DNA from: Sialis fuliginosa
Lineage: Eukaryota > Arthropoda > Insecta > Megaloptera > Sialidae
Assembly (NCBI GenBank): GCA_961205875.1
Contig: OY540822.1
Coordinates: forward strand, 15,750,501 to 15,814,500
Length of the DNA: 64,000 bases
Reading direction: 5' to 3'
Positions 51,001 to 63,604 of the stretch are shown here, piece after piece (position 1 is the first letter of the stretch; every line of letters starts with the position of its first letter). A model generated the notes under the pieces. It saw only the letters and a list, made by a program, of their open reading frames with translations. It searched no databases and was not told where the DNA came from. A program made the position numbers and the translations under genes.

Positions 51001-54000
51001 GGATGTGTATGTTAACCCTTAACTACTCGCGTTAAAATCTATCAATACATACATAATATAAGATGAAATCAATGTATGTAAATGAATAAATATGAAAGAG
51101 AGGTTGACCTAAGAGTGGTACGGCATCAGAAGTTGCTGGCATGGTCTCCGCTACCATGTTGAGGAAAACGGTAAGCGATAGCAGGATGGTAACACCTAGA
51201 GACAACTTCTCGCCAGAGTCTGGAGGCAAGGTGAACCCCAGAACGGCCATCGAGGCGATCAGCACGCACGGCACGATCAAGTTAAAGAAGTAGTACAGCG
51301 TTCGGCGACGAATTATAATCACGAATGTTATGTCTATGTAGGGCTCTGGGCAACAGTTGTAGTAAATCTCGTTGCGTTTACCAGGAACACCTGGAACACC
51401 CAGAACTCTCTCAATTTTACCCCACCCACAAATATACATTACAGCAATGGAAAAAAAACTGCATAGAAAATAGTTCCGTCTTAATTAAAATCACGTTTTA
51501 TTTCAAGTATGAAATTATTAATCAAATCATAAATGGATAAAAGTTAATATACTAGTAGGTATGCAAGAAATTGTAAAGAATAAAGCATACGTCTGTAATA
51601 ATAATCTATTGTATGATAGATAAAAGAAGTTCTCTTTCATAACAAATAAATAAGGTATACGTACCGAGATTTAATTAAACATATTTCAATGTTTACAAGC
51701 AAGGTTTTTTCTCAAAATAATTTAATTAAAGTACGGATGAGATATCAAACAGTGAACGTATACAATAGAGATTTCATATTAAATGCAGGCGAGCTACAGT
51801 ATTTGCTATTATCTATTATCTACATGTACATTTTATAAATAAATCATCAACGTACAAAGATTACTGTCAACTAACGATAAGCTATTAATTAAATTAATTA
51901 TTAAGACTTAACAGACAAAGTTTCTTGGACAGTTTAATACGGATTGTAGAGAATGTGTAAAATAAACTCTATCTCAAAATTCAACACTGTTTTAGCAAGT
52001 ATTAAACGAAAACTGTCAACTTCGAAAAGATAGACTTTAGACTTTGCTAGAAAAAGTCAAGTTTGTCAAACTCGTGTTAATGAATTAATGTCAACTCTTA
52101 CATAGTTATACTCAAATTATGCAAATAAAATACGTATTATATATATATACTACATATAATTATAAAACTCACCCAAAAGATCCCATTCTCCATTTGTGAT
52201 GAAACTGCTAATATCTCCCCCCGAATCGTCTTGTAATTGCAAATCCAACTGAAAATATATTCAATGATTTCAGTGCTCCCCTGTGAAACGGAAATACATA
52301 AAACGTGAGTCTAATACCTGAAATCCGTCGTATGTCCAGCTCCCAAATTTCATTTCGCATCTTTGATCGTCGAATGGGAACCAGGTGATGTCTATTTTAC
52401 AAGTACTTTTAAATATTCCTGGCGGAACGTACATACAACTGCCATTATTTCGAACAACGACGTTAGTTGGGTAGGTGCCGTCAAAAAGTTCATCAGCACT
52501 GCAACCCAAAATATACCAAAAAAATAGTACAGACGAGATAACAATCTAGATCAGGACTTGCCAACTATGCGAACAAATTATGTTTTATAATGTTTCAGAA
52601 TGTCTAATAATGGTTTTAATTTTCCGTTGTTTTCTTTAAAATATGCGGCTCTTATTTATTTTAATGAGTTTAACCTATTACTTTCTGCATCTATTAAAAT
52701 ATAAAACTACGTTTAAACAAGTTAAAGTTAAGATTTTCATCTATGTAATAATTGAACGCAAACTTTGAAAAGTTCCCGCCAAAACAGTTGACGAGTTTTT
52801 GATCAATGATTCATTGTATAGAACATCGAATGGCAATGCGCTTGTATGCCGTGGTAAAAACCGTCGCGTTCGGTTTTTGTCATCTACTATGATTGAATAA
52901 ACAACGAGTACGGCGACAAAAGCCGAACTTGTCGTAAAGTTTCCCGCCAACCGACACTGTAGTATTGATTATTTTGCGCATGCGTAAGTTTACGGACTAT
53001 GTTTCATTAGTTTCTGTCACATTATTTAAAATTATGTGAAAATGTTTTTACGTTTTAGCTTAGTCCGGTCAGGTAAAAATATTTAAACCAAAAAAAATAA
53101 TGGTGCATGTAATACTACAACTGACTCTGTCAACTGTTTGAAATTTTACTCGACTTTTAACCAGATCGTGTAACTAGAAATTCCCCGCAGATCTGTGTTT
53201 CAAACCGTTCTCAATATATGGCCTCTCAAAGTTTTTTCGAGAAACCGGCCGGATCGAATTTTTTTAAACGTGGGGGCCGGACGAAAAATATTCTTGTTGG
53301 AATCCTATTAGAACATTAAATGTAAATAGAGTATGTTATATATCGTTTATAATGGAAAATATCTATTCAAATATAGATAAATACACATATTTACATCAAA
53401 TCCTTAAATTATATAAAATTAATATTTCTTATATTATAAAATTTTGAAACTTAGATTTCGTTAAAAGTATGTTTTCTTAATAGAAAATGAATGAATTTCT
53501 CATAGAAATATCAACTTAAAAATAAGAAAATAATAAATAAAATTATAATTTACCATATAAACAATAATATTAATTATTTTAGTCGGTACCTATTGTCATA
53601 CCTAGCAAAAAAATCTATATAGCGTAAAAAACAATATTTATAAAATGCATTTTATATAAATGTTGGATTTCTATATAAAAAAAGTAAACACATATAGGTA
53701 GGTACAGTAAAACTGTTAATATTAAACTCATATTTTATACCCACGCGCCTAAATAATATTTTTTTCGTAATAATTTTTAATACATATGACACATGTCGAA
53801 ATTTAAGTTAACTAGAGTTATAAGCCCTAAAAGTGGCGGTCGTATGACATGTGTCATCCAACACTACGTTTCTGTTGATATTATTGGATTAAATAAGAAA
53901 GGGTATGTATAAGTTGTAATACCTTTCAGGAAACATTCCTAATAATATCTGACTGGCCACAGAAAACATATTTCATAAATAATACAGGGAAAATATTCAT

Positions 54001-57000
54001 TTTAATACCCAGTATTTTGTTTAATATTAATTTAATAACTCGATCAAATGCACGTTTTTACTAAATTTGTTACAAACTGTAAGAACGTATTAGAAAAATA
54101 GTTTTTCAACTATTACGTAAAAATGCATTTAAAAACTGGTTTGATTGAACACAATTTGAAATCAACTATTTGCAACTACCTTTCCAACTATTTTTAAACT
54201 ATTTACGACACTTTTTACTGCTTCGTTTGCACTAATTATTATTAAATCGTAAAAAAAACTATTTACCAACTATTTTTAACTAATAACTATTTCATTGAAA
54301 ATAACAACTATTTTTCCGATCTCTAATTATTATACGTGTTACAATTTTGTGGTTTGGCCTCTTCGGCAGGATGATCACCGTATAAAACCAGAAATGTCAG
54401 GAAATACAAATAAAAATACTAGAAAAAAGTTTGTGTTTTCGTTACGATTTGTCACCTTTTCACGGTTAAACGGCTGAACCGATCTAGATGAAATTTGCCA
54501 GGGAGATAACTTGCATTCTGAGAAAGGACACATTCTACTTTATATCGAAAAGTTGATTAGATAAAAAGACACAGTTAGTTAAGAATGACATATTTATAAT
54601 GAATACGTTATATTTATGAATCCGTCCTCACTTTATCATCTGCATAGTATAATATTAATTAAGCACATTCATGTTTACATTTGCAATTTATTTTCAAAGT
54701 AGAATATTATCAATAAACAAATAAATCGATAGACCGTTCTCAACGCTATTTTAATATTGCTATTGTTATTAAATGAAAGTGATTACGTATTAAAGGCATG
54801 GCGCGGTATATCAATGAGATTCATGGAATATCGGACATATTCTGTAACTATAAATGCAAATCAGTACCGGCTTTAGGGGGTAGGGGCGAACCAGGGCGAC
54901 CGCCCGGGGCGCTAGGCCAGGTGTGGCGGCTAAATATAAACAATGTTAATTTGTAAAAAAAACGATTATTTGATAGCTGCTAACTAACAAATACTTATTC
55001 GACAACCCAGAAAACCTTTAATAAGGTATTAGCTGAGATACTAACTAATCAACTTATTTGTTAAGCTATATTTAAAAAAAAAGTTTGAGTTTGTAGGATC
55101 GCGCCAAGCTGAGATATGAATTATTCAACTTATTTGTTAATTTATCAATTTTAATTGACATTTTCGGTGAAAAATAAATCTCGCTAGGTCGGCACTGCTG
55201 CAAGTAATAGCGTAAATAGAGATGTACATTGTACTGTACATATAATATATATGCACAGATTTAAACTAGTTATATACGTGTTCTATGTATAAACAATGAC
55301 ATACACAATGTTTTTTTGTTTTTTGTTGTTTTTTTTTTGAAATGTAAACCATCCGAAACAGCCTGAAGGAATTCGAACCACTACCCTTGTGTTTATACAT
55401 GTACATAACCAGACAAAGTTGTGAACAGTTTCCAAGTAACATAAAGGAATAGATAGCTGCATAGTATATAGACAAAGGAATATAAACACAAAGAATTACC
55501 TGTTATACATAAGAACATCAGGTTTCCAAAGTCTGTGGGGAGGAATTCTAAGGTCTCGTACACCTCCGTATTCGGATGAGTTCCATCGTAAATTCATGTC
55601 ATTCCACTCCTGAAACCATTCAATAAATGTCAAGTTAAAGTACCTCACTCATTACTCTTTCAATCTGCAGCAAGCAGACAAAGAGTTGAAGGGCGCTTCA
55701 AACAATTACTAATTATCATACCGATACTAGCTTCAATTCAACCTAAAAATAGTCATTTCATTATTATGTACTCTGGAGAAAGAAAAATCTAACATAATAT
55801 AATATAAATGTTTGAATTTTCGCATATAAATTTACCGAATTACCTTGAAAAGAAATATCTATCAATTCGAGAAACTAAGTCGGTTGCAAGTTCGCAGATC
55901 AATAGCACATAAAACAATATATCTAGTGTTTTCTTATTATCATATTACATTCACTTATTTGAATATCTGTTTCTGTTATTTATATTTGTTTAGTGTTATT
56001 TTATAGTACACGTGAACATTAGTTGTAATTCTCAAACGAGTTTTACTGAATAGCTCTAGTGACATTTGCCAATTTTACCGGCGCGGCGCGGTGCGGAACC
56101 GGGACGATGTATTTATAGATAGTAATCGATTAATTAACTGGAAATATTGGAAAAGGATTGAATATTTAACATTTCAGAGTGCTCTAATATATTAATATTC
56201 TATTATGTGATTGTAAAAATAAATAGACTATTGAAAAACAATCCCGTATTGAAAACAGTAAATTAAATGTTAATATTTGATGATATAACTAAGGACGAAG
56301 CAATTCCTTTTTTTCAGAACCCCATTTACAAGTATCGAACGAAACTGTTGTACATATTACAACATTATTACTTTCAAGATACTCGTATAACGTAGAAACA
56401 CTTATACGAGAACAGAAAAAGGATAAAATAGGATGTATTTTTCTTAAAATAAAGTTATACGATTCCGGGTTAGGGATAATTCGAATAAAAAATATTAAAC
56501 GCGATCAAAATGTTTGGGAATAGACAGTGCACGAAGGAATAGTAGAAAGAACGTACAAAGTAACAAAAGAGGGTATCAACTTTATAAGGGTAATTTTATT
56601 AGTGTATGATATAAAGTTTTATGGCTATAACACGATATATAAAACAATATAACCCTCAATGAAATATTGTATTAAATTAGTTTCAGAGATTTTTATTATT
56701 TTATATTGGTGACATTGTATAATACATTTCAATAAGAATACAATTATGTACCGTACAATTATACAATTATACCTATACATACTGCATTGCTTCAAATCGA
56801 ATACGACTATGAAATATGATATAAGAATAGGTTATAAACCTTTGCAAGCTTCCACGTCAAACAAAGTACAATACTTAACATAAAAGCAAAGAATGATTCA
56901 AATGAAAATGTTGATACATACTCGTATGTACATATAACGTACACAATTATTTATAATCCCCTGTATTATAAATTAACCCTTATCCGTACAACACAAACTG

Positions 57001-60000
57001 GTGATATATTTATTTTCAAACATATTTATCAGACCATTGCACAGCTTGGAAATGTTTGTTCGGATAAGGGTTAAATAATAATTAAATGATTTATTTTATC
57101 AAACAAGTATATACAATACTGTGATTTTATTTGTTTTTTAAATTATGTGATGCATACAATCAAAAAGTTTCAATTTATAGTCTTGACGAAACTGTTTGTG
57201 TATTTAATGCCATTAACTTGCATCAAGACTCAAGGTTGTCACCTCATCTCACTCAAGTATTTCCGGTAATGTTAATTGTATATTTAAATGTAAATCATTA
57301 GAAATCAGTACATATTATATTCTATACGGTACAGGTAGTTAGTGTAATCATGTATTGTCAATTCCGCGAAGTTTTCACAAGAAAACTTTTTTAATGGGGT
57401 ATTTATAAAATATGATCGGATTTATGTTTCATGGAAAAGTTGAATATGCTTTGTGAAGAATTCTCAGATTCTCAAATCCACAAAGAAAGAGAGCTTACGT
57501 TCAATGTTTAAATACATAAATGTATTACAAAGGAATATCATATTTACATGTTTTTACTTTACTCATATGTTTCAAATCTTTAGCAACAGTTGCTATCGAT
57601 ATTATCGAGTTTGTTAAGGAGACAACCGTACGATAAAAAATAAACATCAAATTACATCCTTCGCTATAAAATAAAAACATTTATTATAGCATTCATACTA
57701 ATGTTTACTAAACTTTAAAAGCAAATCGCAAACTTCAATCAAAAACTATCTTCTATAAGTAGTTTATTATTTATAATTATACACCATAAATAAATATATT
57801 CTATTATTTATGTTATAATTCTAAATAGTAAATACTAGAAAATAGCCGTGATTTTTTCTATCAACACGAATAGGCGAAATCACAAATATATAAATATACA
57901 TACGTATTTATTGACTTGATAGAGGGTAGCAGAATTTAGTATTATAGTAAAGAATGAAAGAAATTTCAAATTACATATTAAATATATATGTATAGTAACA
58001 GTAGGATAGATGAAATTATAAGTCAAAAATACATATATACATTATTTCGTTTCTGTAACGTTTAAAACATATAAACAATCTACTGACAAATATAGTAAAT
58101 AAATACAGTTAATTGAAACTTAAATTACTTATAGCATCACACATAACGGAAATTTCCTAAAATTAAAATATATATATTTTAAACAAACTTTTTTATTTTC
58201 AAATGTTTTATTAAACTTACCAATTTTAGCCAAATATTTGTTATCAACAATTGATTCTTTTCATCCTGGAAAAAATGAAAAATATTTCATTTATACAGAA
58301 AATTTATTTTTCTTTTTTTAACACAAATCTCTTATTTAGTTTTTTTTTTATTTATTTTCAACACATCACACCACAATTATACAATTATTTTTAATAGATT
58401 TCATTAAATATTATAATTTATCAAAATATTAACGTTCTTTATAATATGGTGGAGGCGCCGGAAAACAATTAATTTGAAAATATACCCCAACAGAATTATT
58501 ACGCTCAGATTATTGACGAATTTTAATATGGTGGAGGTGCTGGGTAATAAAAAATAATTGAATTGTTTCTTTTAAAACCCGAATTTTATAGAAGAAATAA
58601 ACGGATAGATAAATACATTATCATATCAATTAGTTAGTTAATTCAGTTCAATAATAAACAAGCCAAAGGAGGTGTTAACTTTCAATTAGTTTTATTAATT
58701 TTCTATGATACGCATAAACTGTTTGCAGATCATCGAGTACATAAGGATTCTAATTAAAGTTGTACAAATATTTGTCCGTAGGACCCCGTAATGTAGATCC
58801 TGTCATTCGTTTAGGATCTATTACATTAGATAATATTTACATTAATATACCTACTAGCATTACCCGACGGAAACAAAAATATTTACATTTACGTAATATA
58901 CAATTAAACATTTTTATTAATATTAATAAGATAAGTACTTTTTCATTTTCAGTTGAAGATTTTCACGTATTAAATTTTTCCAGTTGCATTTTCTATAACC
59001 GTCATTATTTTTTTACGACAGTTAATTGTTTTATTTAAAGTCTATATATTGTTTAATAAAAACGTGTATATATTAAGAAGAGGTAATTAGACTTTTTACA
59101 TTACGCTTGTTTTAACATCGATTAAAACAAAATTACATTTTCCTATTCCCATTATACAGGAATTATCCTGGTGTCTAATTAGCATATGTTATTGTCAGCA
59201 AAAAGGAATACAGTAAGTTTTTGTTAAATCAGTATAAGCGCAAAATAATTGAAGAGCAAAAACAAACATTTGTGCATTTTATCCATTCAGAAGGTAAATG
59301 GTAATTATAATCGAATTTCTATAAATTTTATATCGCATGGTGTATTTCATTCACGCAGAAAAACATTCAAAAACAACATCAATTATTTATGAATATATTT
59401 ATTTAAATTTAAACACTTGTTTGTCGTGCCCGCGTCGCGACGCTTCCTCCTCGTCAACAGCCAAAGCGACCTGACCTGTAACTTGTGTTAGATGGATATT
59501 TAGATAAACGGTCCATGCTACTCACCACATCTATGATCTGCATTAAAGTCAATCCGAAACTCAGTTGGAGAGGGTCGGATTCGTTGACAACTGGCCGTTC
59601 TAAGACATTGTAGTGGTCGAGAAGGTTATGCAATAATCTTTTTTCGTGATAGCCGCACGTGCATTCTGAAAATAAACAAACATAATATGTTAGTTTAATT
59701 CACACGGGACTTGATTCAAAAAAATACAAGTACACTTATCATTTTCAACATCTTTCAATAAATAAAGTAGGATATTAAAGCCGGCGTTTTCCAGTTCACT
59801 CCGCTTCCGGAACGGCTTCCAATTTTATTTAATCTAATAATATAAGCTATAAGACATGTAATGATATTTAAACTGATTATTGACATCTCTGGGTATATTC
59901 TACCTTGTTTTGTTCGTTAACTCGACCAACGTTTTGTCATATATTGCATTGACAATAAAATATAATATATATATATTAAGCGGGAATTTGAAAACAATAC

Positions 60001-62864
60001 AATTAAATGATTTGTATTTGTTATTTACGGTAGGTAGAATGTGAGAAACATAAATGGCTGTAATGTTATTTATGTGAGAGGGTTCAGTGTTTCCACAGCG
60101 GCTCTAAGCGAACCAGTGATTGCTCTATTTTATATATAGGTACGATAAACGCAGTGGCGAGGCGTGATATTTTTAATAAGGGAAGCATATTTTATCAATC
60201 CTTCCCATCTATTAACAAAAAAAACTAGTTATGAAACACCTTAAGTTCAAGCTTTTACTTTTTTAAATACATTCTTATATATTTATATAACTCTACGTCT
60301 TATTTTCTTGTATTTTAGTCGATATTTCTATGACGAGTTGAAGTTCACTGCAGCAAATTTCACTAAAAAATTTAGAATTTTTGATTATGTTAAAAGTATG
60401 TTTATTGTATAGAAAATGACGTGAAAAGTTGTTTGGTTCAAACCGCAGGTCTGTATCTCAAACCGTTCTCGAGATATAGCCTCTCAAAGTTTTAGTTTTT
60501 TCAAATTTTTGGAGAAAAAAGGCCATAACTTTTGAACGTGTGGTCGGAATTGATTTTAGTTGACGGATTTGAAATCAGCGTGTCAAAATCTATATAATGA
60601 CATGTATAATACTTTAAAATCCGACAAAAAAATTTTTGCCAAAAATCGACATTTTTTTAAGGTATACCCCTTTGAATTTTTTCGATTTTTCGCGAAAATT
60701 TTTTTTTCGAGTTTTAAGGTATTATACATGTCATTATATAGATTTTGACACGCTGATTCCAAATCCGTCAACTAAAATCAATTCCGACCACGCGTTCAAA
60801 AATTATGGCCTTTTTTCTCCAAAAATTTGAAAAAACTAAAACTTTGAGAGGCTATATCTCGAGAACGGTTTGAGATACAGACCTGCGGTTTGAACCAAAC
60901 AACTTTTCACGTCATTTTCTATACAATAAACATACTTTTACCGAAATAAAAAATTCAAAATTTTTTAGTGAAATTTCCTGCAGTGAACCTCAACTCGTCA
61001 TAGAAATATCGACTTAAATACAAGAACATAAGACGTAAATGTATTATAGTTTTATAATTGAGCGTGTAAATTAATATTAAATGCTATTTTTAATTAAAAT
61101 GTTTGAGTTGCGCATAAAGAATAATATTTTTAAGTTATTTATTAATAGAAAACACAGATTTGTATTAATTTATCCATAAAGTAAGGAAAGCACTGCTTCC
61201 CCTGCTTCTATAGACGCTTCGCCACTGGATATACCTCCCATGGGTTTAATATTTGTGTTTTATTAACACGTATGAAAAAATGTTGTCGTCCTCCAAGTGC
61301 ATGTTTCAGAGATATTAACACGTTAATCGCCATGAGGAATAACATAATACCTATCATATAATATAAGCGATTCTCAACATTTTTTTACAGCTGGTATTTA
61401 AATAAAGATATACGAAATGATAACAAAAAACAATGGAGGTATATAATTTTAACAGCCGTTAGTTTAAAATCAAATTAAATTTAAGTTGAATTGTTAAAAC
61501 GAGCAATAAAAGTGAATTGGAAAATAAATAAAGACCAAATATAACATTAAACATGTTTTGTGTTACTCTGGGGCAACATTTTCGTCAAGAAAAAATGGAT
61601 ACAATTTAAATACAAACTAAATATGTAAATTTGTTTTTATTCGTTTTAAATTCAATACGAAGCTGCTCTATAAGATATAAAACTCGGCTTCTAGGTGTAA
61701 GCTGTGTCTACAATAAATCTTATCATTCATAATAAAACTTTATATAAATTCAAATAATAATATTTTTTATATAAAATACGTAAAGCAAATTTTTTGCTCT
61801 CTAAGAAATTTATATATATATAAATAGAATTCCAATAGGTATAACTCAAACTTGTATTGGATATACCTTACATAATTTACTATCCTATTCACGGCCTTTC
61901 TAAAGTTAGAAAATCCTAAAGACGACAAAAAAACGATAAGAATATCATAAAATTTCCAAATCGTTCTTCTTTTTTGAACGTTGAAAATATTGACGGAAAA
62001 TTTTAAATGAAATTTGTAGTCTACATATGTATATAGATTTGTGATTTACATTGACAAATACATATTATAAAGGAAGTTTACGTAAGTTGTGAAAATAAAT
62101 CAGATTCAATGAAAAATGCATATCTTATTTTTGTTGAAGAGTTACATATATGAGTATAATGCTATAATGAATTATATGTTTATATGATAAACGTGAAGAT
62201 CAATAAGAAATGACCGATAGCCAAAATTGTGAAAAGCTTGTGTAGATAAACAGGTAAATAATAAATACACCCTAGCTTTAAAATATTAACTCTAATAGCA
62301 ATCACACTATAGTATCTGCATAGTAAATATGAATTTTAACTAGAAATTGAGTGGAATTTTCAAATATTGATTCATTAGATTATTGCAATGTATTCTCGAA
62401 ACAATGATAAAATAAACATGTGTCATATTATATGGTTTACCCCAAAGTGCTGTGAAGTTATGAACTTTAAAAAGAGGAGTTCATTATTTGTGTTTTAAGA
62501 TTTTATAATGAAGAGATTAACGAGGTTAGATAAAAGTAGTTTTGAAAGTAAAAAGCGCTCGTTAACAATTATATTTATAATAAGCACTCGGACTTTGAAA
62601 GTACATGCATTTTTGTGTTATTATATTTACCATAAAACCATGTACTGTACATGCGAATACAGTATTTTATTTGGAGCTAATTAAATTGTAAATGAATGAA
62701 ATGAATGACCCAGTTTAATGAATTGTTTTTTTGTATTTTTGTTTGATTGATAACTTACCTTTAGGAAGGCTAATGAAGAATACGATGAGAATTACGGAAA
62801 GTACCCGATACAATTGAGGGGCTCTGCTACGGCCCTGGTTATCAGGGACGGTTGCATTTGCCAT
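48052..62864 (-). CDS. nAChRalpha7: nicotinic acetylcholine receptor subunit alpha7-like
   Basis: Eleven exons read leftward: 62864-62759, 59665-59526, 58265-58221, 55609-55500, 52498-52318, 52248-52173, 51390-51109, 50843-50734, 49758-49597, 48561-48410 and 48337-48052, giving 549 residues with every phase consistent. Order: signal peptide; [12 protein letters not shown] start; loop D NIWLKLEW; Cys-loop [15 protein letters not shown]; loop [10 protein letters not shown] with the vicinal Cys pair that defines alpha subunits; TM1-TM3 with the TM2 run [14 protein letters not shown]; a Gly/Pro-rich cytoplasmic loop containing [33 protein letters not shown]4 and the end SAPHIIVS. It is a cation-channel subunit. 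Insect alpha5, alpha6 and alpha7 are similar; [10 protein letters not shown] and the C-terminus favour alpha7. A possible extra microexon lies between exons 9 and 10. Confidence 0.93.
48562..49596 (-). other. alpha7-like intron 9
   Basis: 1.04-kb phase-0 intron, AT-rich, containing the candidate microexon at 48803-48835. Nothing else recognised. Confidence 0.6.
48803..48835 (-). other. candidate 33-nt microexon of the alpha7-like gene
   Basis: On the minus strand TTTTTTCCCTCAG precedes 33 nt ending AAAAAG, followed by GTACGC. It is phase 0 on both sides, so it would insert [11 protein letters not shown] between KQ and LHLQD in the TM3-TM4 loop. A second internal CACAG would give a 15-nt version (KFWKK), also in frame. 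Splice strength is moderate and no transcript is available. Confidence 0.4.
49759..50733 (-). other. alpha7-like intron 8
   Basis: About 975 bp, phase 0, AT-rich. Contains one copy of the GTGGAGGCGCTGG motif at 50359-50371. Confidence 0.6.
51391..52172 (-). other. alpha7-like intron 6
   Basis: 782-bp phase-1 intron between the QLQDD exon and the loop C exon. AT-rich, nothing else recognised. Confidence 0.6.
52741..52990. promoter_or_regulatory. promoter-like cluster inside an alpha7-like intron
   Basis: TTCCCGCC at 52773-52780 and TTTCCCGCC at 52940-52948 match E2F sites, and TGCGCATGCG at 52975-52984 matches an NRF-1/Ewg site. The stretch is GC-richer than the intron around it. No gene starting here was found, so promoter activity is speculative. 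Confidence 0.25.
53160..53540. mobile_element. diverged fragment related to the fold-back element at 60-61 kb
   Basis: The segment TCAAACCGTTCTCAATATAT then GGCCTCTCAAAGTTTT near 53200, and GTTAAAAGTATG...TCATAGAAATATCAACTTAAAAA near 53460-53530, match pieces of the arms of the 60.2-61.2 kb element with substitutions and gaps. It is an older, incomplete copy lying in the same gene. Confidence 0.65.
54340..54545 (-). mobile_element. interspersed-repeat fragment
   Basis: Contains TTTCACGGTTAAACGGCTGA then ACCGATCTAGATGAAATTTG, a pattern typical of moth and butterfly repeat tails (reverse orientation of the type at 34.1 kb). Boundaries unclear. Confidence 0.45.
54862..55197. mobile_element. hAT-like MITE
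   Basis: 336 bp. Left end CAGTACCGGCTTTAGG, right end (reverse complement) CAGTGCCGACCTAGCG. The 8-bp flanks ATGCAAAT and CTGCAAGT agree at six positions, fitting an aged 8-bp target duplication. CAGTG-type ends and 8-bp duplications point to the hAT superfamily. The left end is GC-rich (GGGCGACCGCCCGGGGCGC). Confidence 0.65.
55610..58220 (-). other. alpha7-like intron 3
   Basis: 2.6-kb phase-0 intron. AT-rich with no repeat or exon that I can recognise; a small GC-rich patch (GGCGCGGCGCGGTGCGG) lies near 56080. Confidence 0.6.
58266..59525 (-). other. alpha7-like intron 2
   Basis: 1.26-kb phase-0 intron. It holds two copies of the GTGGAGGYGCYGG motif at 58449-58461 and 58531-58543. No duplicate of the neighbouring 45-nt exon was found. 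Confidence 0.6.
59666..62758 (-). other. alpha7-like intron 1
   Basis: 3.1-kb phase-1 intron between the signal-peptide exon and the first ligand-binding-domain exon. About a third of it is the fold-back element at 60152-61228; the rest is AT-rich and unremarkable. Confidence 0.65.
60152..61228. mobile_element. fold-back (snap-back) transposable element with hAT-like ends
   Basis: About 1.08 kb. Outer ends read CAGTGGCGAGGCGT and, on the other strand, CCAGTGGCGAAGCGTC. Inside, two arms (about 60295-60655 and 60680-61040) are inverted copies of each other with only scattered differences, so the whole middle folds into one long hairpin around a spacer near 60660-60680. Flanks GATAAACG and GATATACC agree at 6 of 8 positions. 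Similar short reading frames (MTDL...[14 protein letters not shown]) occur on both strands only because of the inversion; they are not genes. Confidence 0.85.
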
Positions 62865-63139
62865 CGGGCCAGAGTGTAATACAATAGAAGATAAGGACCG
62901 AATGAAGTTAAAAATATCGATCAGGATATTGCGTTCATTGCACTTGATTTATTGCGAATATATTCAAAACTACTTTGGTTAATTAACCATTTTTAGTTGA
63001 CTAATAAAACAGCGCGGGACTGTTTAACAATAAGACATAAAAAATGAGTAAAAAATTCAATCTCAACGTATCAACACCCATTTATTTATTATTTGTTTTG
63101 TTTTGAATTATTATTGCGGTTAAACAAGTAAATAACACA
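62865..63139. other. alpha7-like 5' flank
   Basis: AT-rich stretch just upstream of the start codon; probably 5'UTR and promoter-proximal DNA. No element stands out. Confidence 0.4.
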
Positions 63140-63490
63140 AAATATATTTGTAAAACAGAACCGAACAATGAGTCGACGGCGGGCCCAGCGTTGGGCAAGC
63201 CTCGACCGACGTCGTGTGACGAAGTCAACTGCTCTTACGAGTTCGACCGTTCACATCCATTCCCGCACCCTCACAGCAGAGTGTTACTACTGCAGCCACC
63301 GACAGGACCGCGCCTGGCCTCTCTGCAGACGCGCACGTTGGTGTGCGCTTGCGTAATAACACGTACCCATCTCGCGCGGTCGATTGCTCGCTCGCACGCG
63401 CGCCAAACCGCGCCGATTCATCCCCCCGATACACAATCGCCTTAACTTTACTCGTACGCTCAGTCGATGTGACGCAAACATTAACAACAC
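63140..63490 (-). promoter_or_regulatory. GC/CpG-rich probable promoter of the alpha7-like gene
   Basis: GC-rich block (about 63160-63440), rich in CG dinucleotides, 300-600 bp upstream of the start codon and surrounded by AT-rich DNA. Overlapping reading frames on both strands are by-products of the composition. Resembles the GC-rich block upstream of beta1 at 39.9-40.2 kb in position and character. Confidence 0.45.
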
Positions 63491-63604
63491 ATTTCACTCA
63501 AATTCATTTATCTATTCTGTAAGTCGTAGAACAATCATGTTTATCAATTACAAAAAGAAAGAACTATATAATAATCAATAATACAATTGAATCGTTTTTT
63601 AAAT

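Noticed and set aside
60560..60771. Two similar small reading frames on opposite strands (MTDL...[14 protein letters not shown])
   Set aside because: They are mirror images created by the inverted arms of the fold-back element, not a duplicated gene.
63168..63497. Several overlapping reading frames on both strands in the GC-rich block upstream of the alpha7-like gene
   Set aside because: Stop-poor because of GC content; no domain, no conservation signal, and position fits a promoter.
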